DNA of 44,176 bases from an uncultured Butyricimonas sp. Lineage in GTDB: Bacteria; Bacteroidota; Bacteroidia; Bacteroidales; Marinifilaceae. Each line of letters begins with the position of its first letter. The stretch's first letter is position 1. Positions 8,299-17,889 of the stretch are shown piece after piece. The translations under genes and the position numbers were made by a program. The notes below the pieces were generated by a model that saw only the letters and a list, made by a program, of their open reading frames with translations, was not told the DNA's origin and did not search any database. The stretch is from NCBI GenBank assembly GCA_944321845.1, contig CALUMT010000025.1, positions 1 to 44,176 of the forward strand, given 5' to 3'.

Positions 8299-8306
8299 TA
8301 CCTTCG
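8299..8306 (+). promoter_or_regulatory. -7 box of the HD-domain gene
   Basis: TACCTTCG, 17 nt before the ATG at 8324. It argues against the longer reading frame beginning at 8270, which would start upstream of the promoter. Confidence 0.45.
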
Positions 8307-8323
8307 CTGGAAAAACGGACATT

Positions 8324-8863
8324 ATGATAGATACACTTGCCATCATTAAGAAATATTATACACCGGGAAGCCTGGCCTATACTTCCCTCGTGACTCATTG
8401 TAAACTCGTGGCCCAGAAAGCCGTATATTTCGCCAGGAAGCATCCCGAGTTAGCACTGGATATCACTTTCGTGGAGGAAGCCGCCATGCTTCATGACATC
8501 GGTATATTCCTCACGAACGCACCCGATATCGGCTGCCACGGTGACAAGCCTTACATCTGCCACGGCTACCTGGGGGCTGATCTCATGCGCCAGGAAGGAT
8601 TACCCAAACACGCCCTCGTGTGTGAACGGCACACGGGAACCGGTTTCACCCGAGAAAGAATAGAGCAACAGGGTTTGCCTCTCCCCCATCGGGATATGTT
8701 CCCCGTCACGTTGGAGGAAAAGCTCATCACCTTCGCAGACACGTTCTATTCCAAAAGCAACCTGACACAAGAAAAGACACCCGCACAAATACGCGAGTCC
8801 CTGTCCCGGTTCGGCAATGAACCCGTGCAGCATTTCGAGGAATGGAGTCGACTGTTCTCCTGA
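8324..8863 (+). CDS. HD-domain phosphohydrolase
   Basis: The start MIDTLAIIKKYY (179 residues) is chosen because it lies just after a -7 box. The HD superfamily metal site is visible: His25, the His57-Asp58 pair in AAMLHDIGIF, and downstream histidines in DIGCHGDKPYICHGYLGAD and CERHTG, with a late Asp in TFADTFYSK. The family hydrolyses phosphate esters of nucleotides or related compounds in the cytoplasm; the substrate is unknown. It stands alone between the MATE and helicase genes. Confidence 0.85.
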   Translation: MIDTLAIIKKYYTPGSLAYTSLVTHCKLVAQKAVYFARKHPELALDITFVEEAAMLHDIGIFLTNAPDIGCHGDKPYICHGYLGADLMRQEGLPKHALVCERHTGTGFTRERIEQQGLPLPHRDMFPVTLEEKLITFADTFYSKSNLTQEKTPAQIRESLSRFGNEPVQHFEEWSRLFS

Positions 8864-8887
8864 ATGTTGCCATTATGAACCATTTTA

Positions 8888-8919
8888 TTTGTTATATTTC
8901 CGGGGATTTTGTATATTTG
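8888..8919 (+). promoter_or_regulatory. Promoter of the DEAD-box helicase/antiporter operon
   Basis: TTTG (8888-8891), 20-bp spacer, TATATTTG (8912-8919): both Bacteroidetes housekeeping elements match at ideal spacing, 56 nt before the start codon. Confidence 0.7.
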
Positions 8920-8975
8920 CATCACTATAAGATATTTCCTCACGGGAATCGTTAAACTAAAAAAGACAGAGCAAG

Positions 8976-10235
8976 ATGAGATTTGACGAGTTGGATTTGG
9001 ACGACGCTTTATTGGATGGCTTGGATGCCATGAATTTTCAAGAAACTACCCCTATACAAGAATTAACCATACCTGTTGTCCTCGAGGGCAAAGACGTTAT
9101 AGCCTGCGCGCAGACTGGAACCGGTAAAACAGCAGCCTATATTTTACCGATATTAAACAAGCTCATTCAAGAGCCCCAGGAAGCGACTGCCGTACAGGCA
9201 TTAATCATGGCTCCCACGCGGGAACTGGCCCAACAGATTGACACGCAATTTGAAGGATTTTCCTATTTCTTGCCCGTATCCACGGCTGCCGTGTACGGAG
9301 GCGGAGACGGAAATCTATGGGACCAGCAGAAAAAGGCCCTACTCATGGGTGCCGAGGTATGTATCGCCACCCCGGGGCGGTTAATCGCCCTGCTCCAAAC
9401 GGGAGATATTGATCTATCCCGCGTGCGATTCTTCATCCTCGACGAGGCCGATCGCATGCTGGACATGGGGTTCCACGATGACATCATGTTAATCGAAAGC
9501 AAGTTGCCCAAACAACGGCAAACGTTGCTCTTCTCTGCGACAATGCCTCCTAAAATCCGACAACTGGCCCAGAAGGTATTGCATGAGCCGGCGGAAATCA
9601 ACGTGGCTGTATCCAAACCCAACGAGGCAATCATGCAGGCTGCCTATATCTGTACGGAATTTCAAAAGACAGGCATTATCGAGGAATTATTCAGCAAACC
9701 GGTAAAACACAAGACCATCATTTTCGCTTCCAAGAAGCAGGAGGTGAAAGATTTGGCCTTTTCCCTGAAACGCCGGAAATTCAACGTGGCCGCCATGCAT
9801 TCCGATCTGGAGCAGGAAGAACGGGAAAACGTAATGCTTGATTTCAAGAACAGTAAAATAGATATCCTCGTGGCGACGGATATTGTCTCCAGAGGTATAG
9901 ATATCGACGAAATCGGGCTGGTCATCAACTATGACGTACCGAATGACCCGGAAGATTACATCCATCGCATCGGACGGACAGCTCGGGCTAGCGCGGAAGG
10001 CGTTGCCCTGACCTTTGTTTCCGTGGAAGACCAGGGGAAATTCCACCGCATCGAGAAATTCCTGGGAGAAGAGATTTACAAAATTCCCTTACCCCCACAA
10101 TTAGGTGAAGCCCCGGTATACAATCCCCAGAGTTTCGAGGGCAAAGACCGCAAAAGACGGTTCGGGAAAAAACGTCACCGTTCCTCCGCGAAAAAAGACA
10201 ATCAAAAGAATAAAGGCGACCAACCATCAACTTAA
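8976..10235 (+). CDS. DEAD-box ATP-dependent RNA helicase (RhlE-like)
   Basis: 419 residues with all core motifs: Q motif with FQETTPIQ, motif I AQTGTGKT (45-52), PTRELAQQ, motif II DEAD, motif III SAT, and the second RecA domain with VATDIVSRGIDID and HRIGRTAR. The C-terminal tail (from about 385) is basic and low-complexity (KDRKRRFGKKRHRS), a usual RNA-binding extension in RhlE-type helicases. It remodels RNA or ribosomal precursors, often in the cold. The next gene begins 10 bp later, so they are probably co-transcribed. Confidence 0.95.
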   Translation: MRFDELDLDDALLDGLDAMNFQETTPIQELTIPVVLEGKDVIACAQTGTGKTAAYILPILNKLIQEPQEATAVQALIMAPTRELAQQIDTQFEGFSYFLPVSTAAVYGGGDGNLWDQQKKALLMGAEVCIATPGRLIALLQTGDIDLSRVRFFILDEADRMLDMGFHDDIMLIESKLPKQRQTLLFSATMPPKIRQLAQKVLHEPAEINVAVSKPNEAIMQAAYICTEFQKTGIIEELFSKPVKHKTIIFASKKQEVKDLAFSLKRRKFNVAAMHSDLEQEERENVMLDFKNSKIDILVATDIVSRGIDIDEIGLVINYDVPNDPEDYIHRIGRTARASAEGVALTFVSVEDQGKFHRIEKFLGEEIYKIPLPPQLGEAPVYNPQSFEGKDRKRRFGKKRHRSSAKKDNQKNKGDQPST

Positions 10236-10245
10236 AACCTGAATT

Positions 10246-11745
10246 ATGATTCTAAATGCTGGAAATATCCTATTGGTGGGTTCAATCCTCCTCTTTGTCA
10301 GCATTATTGCCGGCAAAGCGGGATTCCGTTTCGGAATGCCGGCCTTACTCCTTTTCCTGGGAGTCGGGATGCTGTTCGGGAGTGACGGACTCGGTATTCA
10401 GTTCAACAATCCGCAGATTGCCCAATTCATCGGGGTAATTGCCTTGAGTATTATCCTTTTTTCCGGAGGTATGGACACGAATGCCAAGGAAATAAAACCT
10501 GTACTGGGGCAAGGTATCACCCTGGCCACGCTGGGGGTGATGGTAACAGCTCTTGCCACGGGATATTTCATTTACTGGCTTACCAACCTGGAAAACAGTT
10601 TCGTTTGCCTGTCATTCCCAGAATCTCTACTATTGGCAGCCGTCATGTCATCCACGGACTCGGCCTCCGTCTTCTCCATTCTGCGTTCCAAGAAACAAGG
10701 CCTGCGCGAGAACCTCCGGCCCATGCTGGAACTGGAAAGCGGAAGTAACGATCCCATGGCCTACATGTTGACCATATTACTCATCCAAATTATCGAATCA
10801 GGAGGATACCATTTCGGGAGTACCATATTACAATTCGTCATACAGATGAGTGTAGGAGCCGTCTGCGGTTTTCTATTGGGCAAACTCGCCGTGATCGCGA
10901 TCAACAAGATTAATATCAATCAATCCCTTTATTCGGTATTACTGCTGACATTCGTGTTTTTCATATTTTCCTTCACGGACCTATTACATGGAAACGGTTA
11001 CCTGGCCGTGTATTTGGCCGGTTTGGTAGTCGGAAACAGTAAAATCATCCACAAGAAAAGCCTGACAACCTTCTTTGACGGGTTCACCTGGCTCTTCCAA
11101 ATCGTCATGTTCCTCACGCTGGGGCTTCTTGTCAACCCGGGAGAACTACTTCCAGTTGCCTCCTTAGGCATATTGATCGGGGTTTTCATGATGCTTATAT
11201 CCCGTCCGTTCTCCGTGTTCCTCTGCCTGTTGCCCTTCCGTCGAATGTCATTAAAAGCCAAAACCTACGTTTCCTGGGTCGGCTTGCGCGGTGCCGTGCC
11301 GATCATATTCGCCACCTACCCGCTCATTGCCGAAATACCTAATGCCACTCTTATTTTCAACGTGGTATTCTTCATCACGATTCTTTCATTAACCCTACAA
11401 GGCAGCACCGTGAGCGGTTTCGCCAAATGGCTGGGGTTATCTATTCCGGAACCCCAGGAAAAGACCTTCAAGGTCGAACTTCCGGAAGACATAAAGACTG
11501 CCCTTTCCGAAATAGAGGTCGAATCGTCCATGCTGCAAAAAGGCAACCGCCTGATGGATCTTACCCTGCCGGACAACACGCTGGTCGTCCTCATAAAAAG
11601 GCAACAAACCTACCGTGTTCCCACGGGAAAAACCAAACTGGCCGAGGGTGACAAACTTCTCGTCATATCCGACAACGAGGAGGAATTGATAAAAACATAC
11701 GAGAATTTAGGAGTCCAAAATTACTATATCGACAAAAATAATTAA
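10246..11745 (+). CDS. Potassium/proton antiporter (CPA1 family, NhaP2/CvrA-like)
   Basis: 499 residues: about twelve membrane segments of the Na+/H+ exchanger family (residues 5-395), with the [11 protein letters not shown] motif of the ion site and [16 protein letters not shown] near the end of the membrane part. A cytoplasmic RCK_C/TrkA-C-like domain follows (about 405-495: [34 protein letters not shown]). This layout fits the NhaP2 group, which expels K+ in exchange for protons. It is 10 bp downstream of the helicase gene; the functional link is unclear. Confidence 0.9.
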   Translation: MILNAGNILLVGSILLFVSIIAGKAGFRFGMPALLLFLGVGMLFGSDGLGIQFNNPQIAQFIGVIALSIILFSGGMDTNAKEIKPVLGQGITLATLGVMVTALATGYFIYWLTNLENSFVCLSFPESLLLAAVMSSTDSASVFSILRSKKQGLRENLRPMLELESGSNDPMAYMLTILLIQIIESGGYHFGSTILQFVIQMSVGAVCGFLLGKLAVIAINKININQSLYSVLLLTFVFFIFSFTDLLHGNGYLAVYLAGLVVGNSKIIHKKSLTTFFDGFTWLFQIVMFLTLGLLVNPGELLPVASLGILIGVFMMLISRPFSVFLCLLPFRRMSLKAKTYVSWVGLRGAVPIIFATYPLIAEIPNATLIFNVVFFITILSLTLQGSTVSGFAKWLGLSIPEPQEKTFKVELPEDIKTALSEIEVESSMLQKGNRLMDLTLPDNTLVVLIKRQQTYRVPTGKTKLAEGDKLLVISDNEEELIKTYENLGVQNYYIDKNN

Positions 11746-11821
11746 CAAGGGTACTTGTTTCTGTTATTTTTTTTGCGTAGAATTGCGTAAAGATTTTATC
11801 ACATTCATAAAAGCAAGAGTC

Positions 11822-12394
11822 ATGAACATTAAAGGAACAAAGACAGAACAGAACTTATTGAAATCATTCGCCGGGGAATCCCAGGCAAGAAATCGTTACA
11901 CGTTCTTCGCTAGCGTTGCCAAGAAAGAAGGTTTCGAACAGATAGCTGGAGTATTCCTGGAAACAGCAGAACAGGAAAAAGAACACGCTAAACGCTTTTT
12001 CAAATTCCTGGAAGGAGGAATGTTGGAAATTACCGCCACCTTCCCTGCCGGCAAAATCGGAACGACTGCCGAGAATCTAAAAGCCGCTGCTGAAGGCGAA
12101 AACGAGGAATGGGCAGAAATGTACCCGGAATTTGCCAAAGTTGCCGAGGAAGAAGGCTTCACCGCTATCGCTGCCGTATTCCGCCATATCGCAACAGTGG
12201 AAGCAGAGCACGAGAAACGCTACCGGACTTTACTGGAAAGAGTCGAGAACGGTAAATTCTTCGAACGGGATGAAGAAATCATCTGGCAATGCCGTAACTG
12301 CGGTTACATCTACAAAGGCAAGAGCGCTCCCAAAGCCTGCCCGGCATGTGCACATCCTCAGGCATTCTTTGAAGAAAAGAAAAACAATTACTAA
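11822..12394 (+). CDS. rbr: Rubrerythrin
   Basis: The start [19 protein letters not shown] (190 residues) matches the family; a longer frame adds 13 residues without similarity. The N-terminal ferritin-like diiron domain shows [18 protein letters not shown] and EAEHEKRY ligands. The C-terminal rubredoxin-like domain has two CxxC pairs (CRNCGYIY and CPAC) for one Fe. It reduces hydrogen peroxide in the cytoplasm of anaerobes, with electrons from rubredoxin or reductases. Single gene ending at its own terminator. Confidence 0.96.
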   Translation: MNIKGTKTEQNLLKSFAGESQARNRYTFFASVAKKEGFEQIAGVFLETAEQEKEHAKRFFKFLEGGMLEITATFPAGKIGTTAENLKAAAEGENEEWAEMYPEFAKVAEEEGFTAIAAVFRHIATVEAEHEKRYRTLLERVENGKFFERDEEIIWQCRNCGYIYKGKSAPKACPACAHPQAFFEEKKNNY

Positions 12395-12403
12395 AACAAA
12401 TAA

Positions 12404-12432
12404 AAACGGGAATCTAAGACAGGTTCCCGTTT
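12404..12432 (+). terminator. Terminator after rubrerythrin
   Basis: AAACGGGAA (12404-12412) and TTCCCGTTT (12424-12432), followed by TTTCATG. Confidence 0.85.
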
Positions 12433-12463
12433 TTCATGCATGAATTCTTAGCAGAATTTTCTT

Positions 12464-12471
12464 TATCTTCG
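12464..12471 (+). promoter_or_regulatory. -7 box of ridA
   Basis: TATCTTCG, about 46 nt before the ridA start, the same variant seen upstream of prfC. Confidence 0.5.
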
Positions 12472-12517
12472 CGACGCAACAAGCAAATGATATTTTTAAC
12501 AATAAAATAAAATCAAT

Positions 12518-12895
12518 ATGAAGAAAGTTATTAATTCTCCGAAAGCACCTAAGGCTATCGGTCCTTACAGTCAAGCTATTGAAGCTAATGGAACCCTTTA
12601 TATCAGCGGACAGCTCCCTATCGATGTAAACACCGGTAAATTCGTGGAAGGCGGAGTTAAAGAACAAACGGAACAATGCCTGAAAAACATCGGCTACATC
12701 CTGGAAGAAGCCGGATACAGCTTTGACAACGTGGTAAAATCAACCTGCTTATTGGGCGACATGTCCTACTTCGCAGAAATGAACGAAGTATATGCCAAAT
12801 TCTACAAAACGGACTGCCCCGCACGTGCTGCATTCGCTGTAAAAGCATTACCGATGGGTGCTATGGTTGAAATTGAAACTATCGCCGTAAAATAA
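12518..12895 (+). CDS. ridA: RidA family enamine/imine deaminase
   Basis: 125 residues, the full length of the YjgF/YER057c/UK114 family. Typical features are SPKAPKAIGPYSQAI near the N-terminus, LYISGQLPID, the GxxxxQTxQ-like helix (VKEQTEQCLKNIGYIL) and the C-terminal CPARAAFAVKALPMGAMVEIE, whose Arg binds the carboxylate of the substrate. RidA trimers hydrolyse reactive 2-aminoacrylate and related enamines made by PLP enzymes. Single gene with its own promoter and a strong terminator. Confidence 0.95.
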   Translation: MKKVINSPKAPKAIGPYSQAIEANGTLYISGQLPIDVNTGKFVEGGVKEQTEQCLKNIGYILEEAGYSFDNVVKSTCLLGDMSYFAEMNEVYAKFYKTDCPARAAFAVKALPMGAMVEIETIAVK

Positions 12896-12905
12896 AAAAC
12901 GATCG

Positions 12906-12954
12906 ATATTAAAAACAGAGGCTACTTTTTGAAAGTAGCCTCTGTTTTTAATAT
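12906..12954. terminator. Perfect 23-bp stem terminator between ridA and the nucleotidyltransferase
   Basis: 12906-12928 is perfectly complementary to 12932-12954 with a 3-nt loop. It is flanked by AT-rich ends that act as A- and T-tracts in both directions. The right arm contains the last codons and TAA stop (12950-12948) of the convergent gene. Confidence 0.85.
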
Positions 12955-13664
12955 ATTAACCCTTCCGCTATTTTTATCGCTTCCGGAGTACCGACATCCA
13001 TGAAGAAACCCTCGTGCCGGAATCCCCGAATCACGTGTTGCTTCGCCTGTAATAAATGCTCATCTATAATGGAAAAAACATCCCGCAGAACCATATTTTG
13101 CAGAAATTCGGCACTCAATATCTGAATCCCACAATAGCCGAATTCTTTTGCCGAATAAAAATCCTGATCCACGATTTTCTGTTCCCCGGTCCGTTTATTC
13201 TCCCAACCTTTCAATTGCCCTTCCCGGTTAAACTTCAGCACCCGGTCAGCAATTACACTTTTAATCACCAGGGTAGCGTAAGCCTGTTCCTTTTCATGCC
13301 AGGCCATCACCTCTCGCAAATCCAGATCCGTCAGGATATCCACGTTATGAACCAACACCGGCTGTCCCGGGTGAAACAGGTTTCTGGCTTTCAAAAGTCC
13401 TCCTCCCGTCTCCAACAAACGTCCCCGTTCGTCAGAGACCACGATATCCATACCGAAATTATCATGAACTTTCAGAAAATCCAGAATTAACTCTCCCATG
13501 TGGTGAATATTAATCACCAGGCGTTCAATACCCGCCTCTTTCATCTTCAGGATAACACGCTCAAGCAACGTGTGTCCCTTCAATTCAACCAGTGCTTTCG
13601 GTCTATCATTGGTCAACGGGCGCAGACGAGTTCCTAAGCCCGCGGCGAAAATCATCCCATCCAT
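12948..13664 (-). CDS. MurU-like sugar-phosphate nucleotidyltransferase
   Basis: 238 residues of the Rossmann-like nucleotidyltransferase fold. The nucleotide-binding signature AAGLGTRLRPLTNDRPKALVEL is at 7-28, LETGGGLLKA near 84-93 (the MurU-type sugar-site loop), the metal Asp in VHNVDILTD (about 109), and GFFMDVGTPE near the end. It joins a sugar-1-phosphate to an NTP; MurNAc-1-P uridylation is the closest known activity, but mannose- or glucose-1-P are possible. It starts 2 bp after the response-regulator stop, so it belongs to the kinase/regulator operon. The sugar kinase that often accompanies MurU is not in the window. Confidence 0.8.
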   Translation of the reverse strand: MDGMIFAAGLGTRLRPLTNDRPKALVELKGHTLLERVILKMKEAGIERLVINIHHMGELILDFLKVHDNFGMDIVVSDERGRLLETGGGLLKARNLFHPGQPVLVHNVDILTDLDLREVMAWHEKEQAYATLVIKSVIADRVLKFNREGQLKGWENKRTGEQKIVDQDFYSAKEFGYCGIQILSAEFLQNMVLRDVFSIIDEHLLQAKQHVIRGFRHEGFFMDVGTPEAIKIAEGLIY

Positions 13665-13666
13665 AA

Positions 13667-14317
13667 TTATATCTCGATAATTCTATTTTTAATGGCATAC
13701 ATCACCAAAGCCGCCGTGTTGCGGCATCCGGTCTTACTCAGCAGATTGGCCCGATGCTTATCCACGGTCCTCTTACTGATGAACAACTTATCGGCGATTT
13801 CCTGGTTCGACAGGCCCAGGCATACCTGATACAGGATTTCAAGCTCCCGTTCCGAAATATCATTGTCCACCGGCTCAACTTCCTCAGCCTTGTTATCCCG
13901 CATATTATTCAAAATATTCACCAGCAACTCCTCCGAGAAGAAACTTTCTCCGGCAGCCACCTTCTGGATCGCCGTAACCACCTTGTCAATACCGGAATTC
14001 TTCAACAGAAAACCCTTTGCCCCGGCATCAATCATCTTATAATAATACTGCTCATCCCCGTACATCGAAAGCACGATAATCTTCAAGGAAGGACGCAGAC
14101 GCATTGCCTCAATGGTAGCCTCAATACCGTTCATCTCGGGCATCTCGATATCCATCAGCACGACATCACAATCCACGAACGAAAGATTGTCAATGAATTC
14201 CCGTCCATTGGAAGCCTCGTATATATGATGCACGAACTTCTGCGTGGAAAGCAACAATTTCAAACCCTCCCGAAACAACTTATGATCATCAACCAGATAT
14301 ATTTTCAACTTGTCCAT
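13667..14317 (-). CDS. NarL/FixJ-type response regulator
   Basis: 216 residues. Receiver domain (1-125) with acidic pair Asp10-Asp11, phospho-acceptor Asp56 in VVLMDIEMPEMNG, the switch Ser (IVLSMYG) and Lys (GAKGFLLKN). C-terminal LuxR-type helix-turn-helix (about 150-213: ISERELEILYQVCLGLSNQEIADKLFISKRTVDKH). It is the DNA-binding output of the kinase encoded 3 bp upstream. Confidence 0.95.
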   Translation of the reverse strand: MDKLKIYLVDDHKLFREGLKLLLSTQKFVHHIYEASNGREFIDNLSFVDCDVVLMDIEMPEMNGIEATIEAMRLRPSLKIIVLSMYGDEQYYYKMIDAGAKGFLLKNSGIDKVVTAIQKVAAGESFFSEELLVNILNNMRDNKAEEVEPVDNDISERELEILYQVCLGLSNQEIADKLFISKRTVDKHRANLLSKTGCRNTAALVMYAIKNRIIEI

Positions 14318-14320
14318 ACG

Positions 14321-15286
14321 CTATTTACACTTTATATAAGCCCGGGCTCTCATACCCCTGCCGCCCTCGCTCTCGATTCTTATATTCCCGTTCCCGGACT
14401 GCAACCGGTACTGCATATTGTTCAACCCCATGCCGCCGTCTATTTCCGCCTGCTCCACGTCAAAACCCATGCCATTATCCGTGTACTCGAGATACAACGT
14501 GTCGTCCTGCAACTGCAACGAGATATTTATCTCGGTAGCTTCCGCGTGTCGCAGCGTATTATTGATCAACTCACAAACGACCCGGTACATGATCACCTCC
14601 ACGTTATACGGAAAACGGAGCTTATCGATATTCGAGTCAAAATGAATCTTGATATTCTCGTTCGGGCGCAACTTCTTCAGGAAGGATTCAATCGCATCCT
14701 TCAAGCCGAAATTATTCAATATATGCGGGCTGATATTGGCCGAGATTTCCCGAACACTCACGATAGCCTCATCGACCGCCTGTTTCAGGTTCGTCTTGAT
14801 CTTGTCATTCACCTCCGGGGGATTGTTCTGGTCAAAACCGGAAAGCAGCATCTTCACCACACTCAGCAAAGGGCCCAAACCGTCATGCAATTCCTTGGCA
14901 AAACGTTGCCTTTCTTGCTCCTCCGTCCGGATAATGGCGGAAAGGACCCTCTTCTCCGTCTCGTTTCTCAAATTGTCCAACCGCCGCAAAAACTGGAAAA
15001 CCTTCCGAATATAAAAAACCCCGATAGCGAAAGCCAAGGAAATAATAAAAGACAACCACACCTGCACCTTGTACAACTCTTCTATGTCCCCCAGGTGAAT
15101 TACCGGGAAAAGTTCAATGACACGATATATCGTCATCAAAAAGAATCCCGCGGAAATCAGAATCCATGCCGCGTTAAACTTCGTCCTTTTAAACAAACTG
15201 ATGGCAATCCCCATCGCGATAATCTGAAAGCATAAGGAAAGATATACAAGTACCTGTGTCACTGCAACAATTTTTATCTTCAACAA
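14321..15286 (-). CDS. Membrane sensor histidine kinase (NarX/DesK-like, HisKA_3)
   Basis: 321 residues. Three hydrophobic segments (about 6-32, 40-62, 76-98) with no large periplasmic domain suggest the stimulus is sensed in the membrane. A short coiled coil leads to the HisKA_3 box QRFAKELHDGLGPLLS with phospho-His134, and the HATPase domain follows (N box ELINNTLRHAEA, G boxes DNGMGFD and GGMGLNNM). The start is a TTG at 15286-15284. A promoter lies just upstream (15325-15355). The next gene is its NarL-type partner. Confidence 0.93.
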   Translation of the reverse strand: MLKIKIVAVTQVLVYLSLCFQIIAMGIAISLFKRTKFNAAWILISAGFFLMTIYRVIELFPVIHLGDIEELYKVQVWLSFIISLAFAIGVFYIRKVFQFLRRLDNLRNETEKRVLSAIIRTEEQERQRFAKELHDGLGPLLSVVKMLLSGFDQNNPPEVNDKIKTNLKQAVDEAIVSVREISANISPHILNNFGLKDAIESFLKKLRPNENIKIHFDSNIDKLRFPYNVEVIMYRVVCELINNTLRHAEATEINISLQLQDDTLYLEYTDNGMGFDVEQAEIDGGMGLNNMQYRLQSGNGNIRIESEGGRGMRARAYIKCK

Positions 15287-15324
15287 TCACGGGGAAACCT
15301 CTCGGCATCCCATATTTACTCTGT

Positions 15325-15355
15325 CAAATATCCGTATTATTTATGGAAAATCCAA
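15325..15355 (-). promoter_or_regulatory. Promoter of the kinase/regulator/nucleotidyltransferase operon
   Basis: On the minus strand TTG (15355-15353), 20-bp spacer, GATATTTG (15332-15325), one mismatch to TANNTTTG. It lies between tamL and the kinase, so the operon need not depend on tamL transcription. Confidence 0.5.
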
Positions 15356-15376
15356 GTTGCGGCCAAAAATCTTCCA

Positions 15377-17695
15377 CTAGAAAGGATAACCGATCGCGAT
15401 ATTAAACACGGAACGTCGGAAACCGCCATGGGAATTAAACAACACGAAACGATCCCCGGCCGGTAAAGAAGGATCTTTCAACTTAATACCGAAATCAAAA
15501 CGCAACAGGAAGAAATTGGCGTTCAACCGTAACCCGGCCCCTGTCCCGATAGCGATTTGATTATAAAAATCCATCGTCAGACGGGTCCCCTCCCGATCTT
15601 CCGTATGGTTGATATTCCACACGTTCCCCGCATCGACAAACAAGGCTCCCTCCAACAACCAGATAAGCTTAAACCGGTATTCCAGGTTTGCCGCCAGCTT
15701 AAAGTCACCCACGCTATTCGGGTAGTCATCGGAACTATAACTGCCGGGGCCCAGCGTTCTCGCCTGCCATGACCGGATATCATTGGCTCCCCCGCAATAA
15801 AAAGCCTCCTCGAATGGCAACACCTTCATATTCCCGTAAGGATAGCCGCATCCGACCACCACACGTCCGACAATCGAATTAATCCGGTTTATATACCAGT
15901 TATGCCGAAACTCCGCGTCAGCCTTCACGAACTGGGCGTAACGCACATCCAATATCTTATTGTACAAATCCCCCGTCTCACCCACTCGCTTGTTACCCAG
16001 CAAGTGGTCTGCGGCCCACAGGAAATTACCGGAAGATTCCAGATTCAATCGGAAATAGGTGTACCCCAACTCCTTCATGTTCACATCCTGATTCGTGTAC
16101 GTGGCCGAGAATACCCCGGAAGAAATCAAGTGATCCGTGTAGGCGGTCTTCACGTACTCGTTCCTCAGTCCCGCGATAAAATCGGCATCCACATCCTTCA
16201 TTAACACGTAATTCAGGTCCACCGGGTCGTAGGCAAACCGCCATTTTTTATTGGCCAACCGCCAAAAATACCCGAAACGGGCATTCACGATCGAACGGGT
16301 ATAATAAGGCGTCATCTCGTGGCTATACGAGAAAGAAATGGAAGTCTTGGGAGCATAATTCCGTCGGAAATCCTTCAACTGGAAAAAGGGTACCCAGAAT
16401 TGCGGACTGACCAGTTTCATTTCCGCCCCGATCTCGGTAGAGTTAAATATCTTTCCTTCCCCGTTCACCTGTTCCTTCTTCAAGGCACCCCACACGCCGA
16501 TGGAAAAATTCTCCCCTCCTTTCAGTAAATTCTGGTGGGAATAAGTAAAATTACCCCCTACCCCAAGATTACCGGAATTATGTGTTCCCTCCAGGAAAAT
16601 ATCATACGACTGCCTCTTCATGGGCGTCAGCTGGATATAACAATCCAACGCCTTCACGTCATTCCCGTCATCCCTCAATTCCCGAAACTCTATATTGACG
16701 AACTTGAACAGGTTCAACGCTTGCAACCGGGCATAACTCTCTATCACCCGACGAGCGTTATACAACTCCATGTGATCCAACTGCAACGTCTCAATGATCA
16801 CCCGCGGTCGAATCTTCAGCACATCCCGGTACAACAAGGAATAACCGTCCACCTCAATCTCGCTGTACAGAGAATCGATCTGACGAGGTGAGAGCAAAGC
16901 ATCATAATCCAGGTTCACGTGAATCTGACGGATAAAATAACGCTGATAGGCATTCGAATCCGGAACATTATCCGCCAAGCGTACGAGAAGTCTTGCTCGC
17001 TTTCCCCCATCCCCGGAGGAGGAATCGGCAAAAAACTGGATAAAATTCTTCGAGAAATTAAAATACCCCTTCTCCCGCAACATCTGCGTGATTCTCTCCC
17101 GTTCGGAATCCAGCAAATCCATATCCAGGGGCACATTCGGTTTGATCAGGGACGCCACCGTATCCCGGTAATAATTGCCCAACAGCCCCGTTGTCGTAAT
17201 CTCCTGGAATCTCCTGTTGGACGAATCCTGCTGAAACCTCACCTGCTGCACCAGCGTTCTCGGTCCGGAAACCACACGGTAACTCACGCGGGCTCTTTTC
17301 CGCTTATAAACCACCGTATCGGTCACCGAGGATGAATAATATCCCTTATTTCTCAGGTACAGTTTGATTTGCTCCGCGCTCCGCTGCATCAGCAGAGAAT
17401 CATAAATCACGGGCGCCTCCCCGATTCGTCTCAGCCAACGGTTAAAACGCTTCTCCTCATCCTTACCGCTCAAGTTATACAATCCCAAATGAAAACGGAA
17501 CATTCCCAAGATACGCGTATTCGGTTTCTGGCGTATACTTCTCTTCAGATCACTGCTGTTCAGCGACTTCCCATCCACCGACAAATTCACCTTATCCAAC
17601 AAATACTCCTCCTTCCCCACGTACTTCGTCGGGGAACAGGCCCACATGCCGCCAACCACACACAAAAGCAAACTTATCTTATACGCCCATCGCAT
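15377..17695 (-). CDS. TamL-like lipidated Omp85 (BamA/TamA) outer-membrane assembly protein
   Basis: 772 residues. Lipoprotein signal with Cys20 (GGMWACSPTKYV) then POTRA-like repeats (about 30-360: YLLDKVNLSVDGKSL, LYLRNKGYYSSSVTDTVVY, REKGYFNFSKNFI, ARRVIESYARLQALNLF). A 16-strand barrel follows, with the Omp85 signature near the end (GGANDIRSWQARTLGPGSY, LAANLEYRFKLIWLLEGALFVDAG). Bacteroidota encode such lipidated TamA forms, called TamL, thought to work with TamB in outer-membrane biogenesis. No tamB is adjacent. The gene is divergent from the ECF sigma gene. Confidence 0.9.
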   Translation of the reverse strand: MRWAYKISLLLCVVGGMWACSPTKYVGKEEYLLDKVNLSVDGKSLNSSDLKRSIRQKPNTRILGMFRFHLGLYNLSGKDEEKRFNRWLRRIGEAPVIYDSLLMQRSAEQIKLYLRNKGYYSSSVTDTVVYKRKRARVSYRVVSGPRTLVQQVRFQQDSSNRRFQEITTTGLLGNYYRDTVASLIKPNVPLDMDLLDSERERITQMLREKGYFNFSKNFIQFFADSSSGDGGKRARLLVRLADNVPDSNAYQRYFIRQIHVNLDYDALLSPRQIDSLYSEIEVDGYSLLYRDVLKIRPRVIIETLQLDHMELYNARRVIESYARLQALNLFKFVNIEFRELRDDGNDVKALDCYIQLTPMKRQSYDIFLEGTHNSGNLGVGGNFTYSHQNLLKGGENFSIGVWGALKKEQVNGEGKIFNSTEIGAEMKLVSPQFWVPFFQLKDFRRNYAPKTSISFSYSHEMTPYYTRSIVNARFGYFWRLANKKWRFAYDPVDLNYVLMKDVDADFIAGLRNEYVKTAYTDHLISSGVFSATYTNQDVNMKELGYTYFRLNLESSGNFLWAADHLLGNKRVGETGDLYNKILDVRYAQFVKADAEFRHNWYINRINSIVGRVVVGCGYPYGNMKVLPFEEAFYCGGANDIRSWQARTLGPGSYSSDDYPNSVGDFKLAANLEYRFKLIWLLEGALFVDAGNVWNINHTEDREGTRLTMDFYNQIAIGTGAGLRLNANFFLLRFDFGIKLKDPSLPAGDRFVLFNSHGGFRRSVFNIAIGYPF

Positions 17696-17758
17696 ATCAC
17701 AAAAAAAGCATCATAGTCCATACTACATACATCGCCAATTCGCTCGGCAAACAATAAA

Positions 17759-17766
17759 CAAATGTA
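17759..17766 (-). promoter_or_regulatory. -7 box of tamL
   Basis: Minus strand TACATTTG, a full TANNTTTG match, about 64 nt upstream of the tamL start. Confidence 0.5.
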
Positions 17767-17811
17767 ATCCAAAACCACGAAAAAATGAAATCTCGGAATA
17801 AATATCATCCG

Positions 17812-17841
17812 TTGCATATCAAGAATAATTTTATACCTTTG
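17812..17841 (+). promoter_or_regulatory. Promoter of the ECF sigma gene
   Basis: TTG (17812-17814), 19-bp spacer, TACCTTTG (17834-17841). The housekeeping-type promoter suggests basal sigma synthesis, with FecR holding it inactive. Confidence 0.6.
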
Positions 17842-17889
17842 CGATATAACGATTTTTAAATACTCACACGAGTTTTTAAGCATACACCA

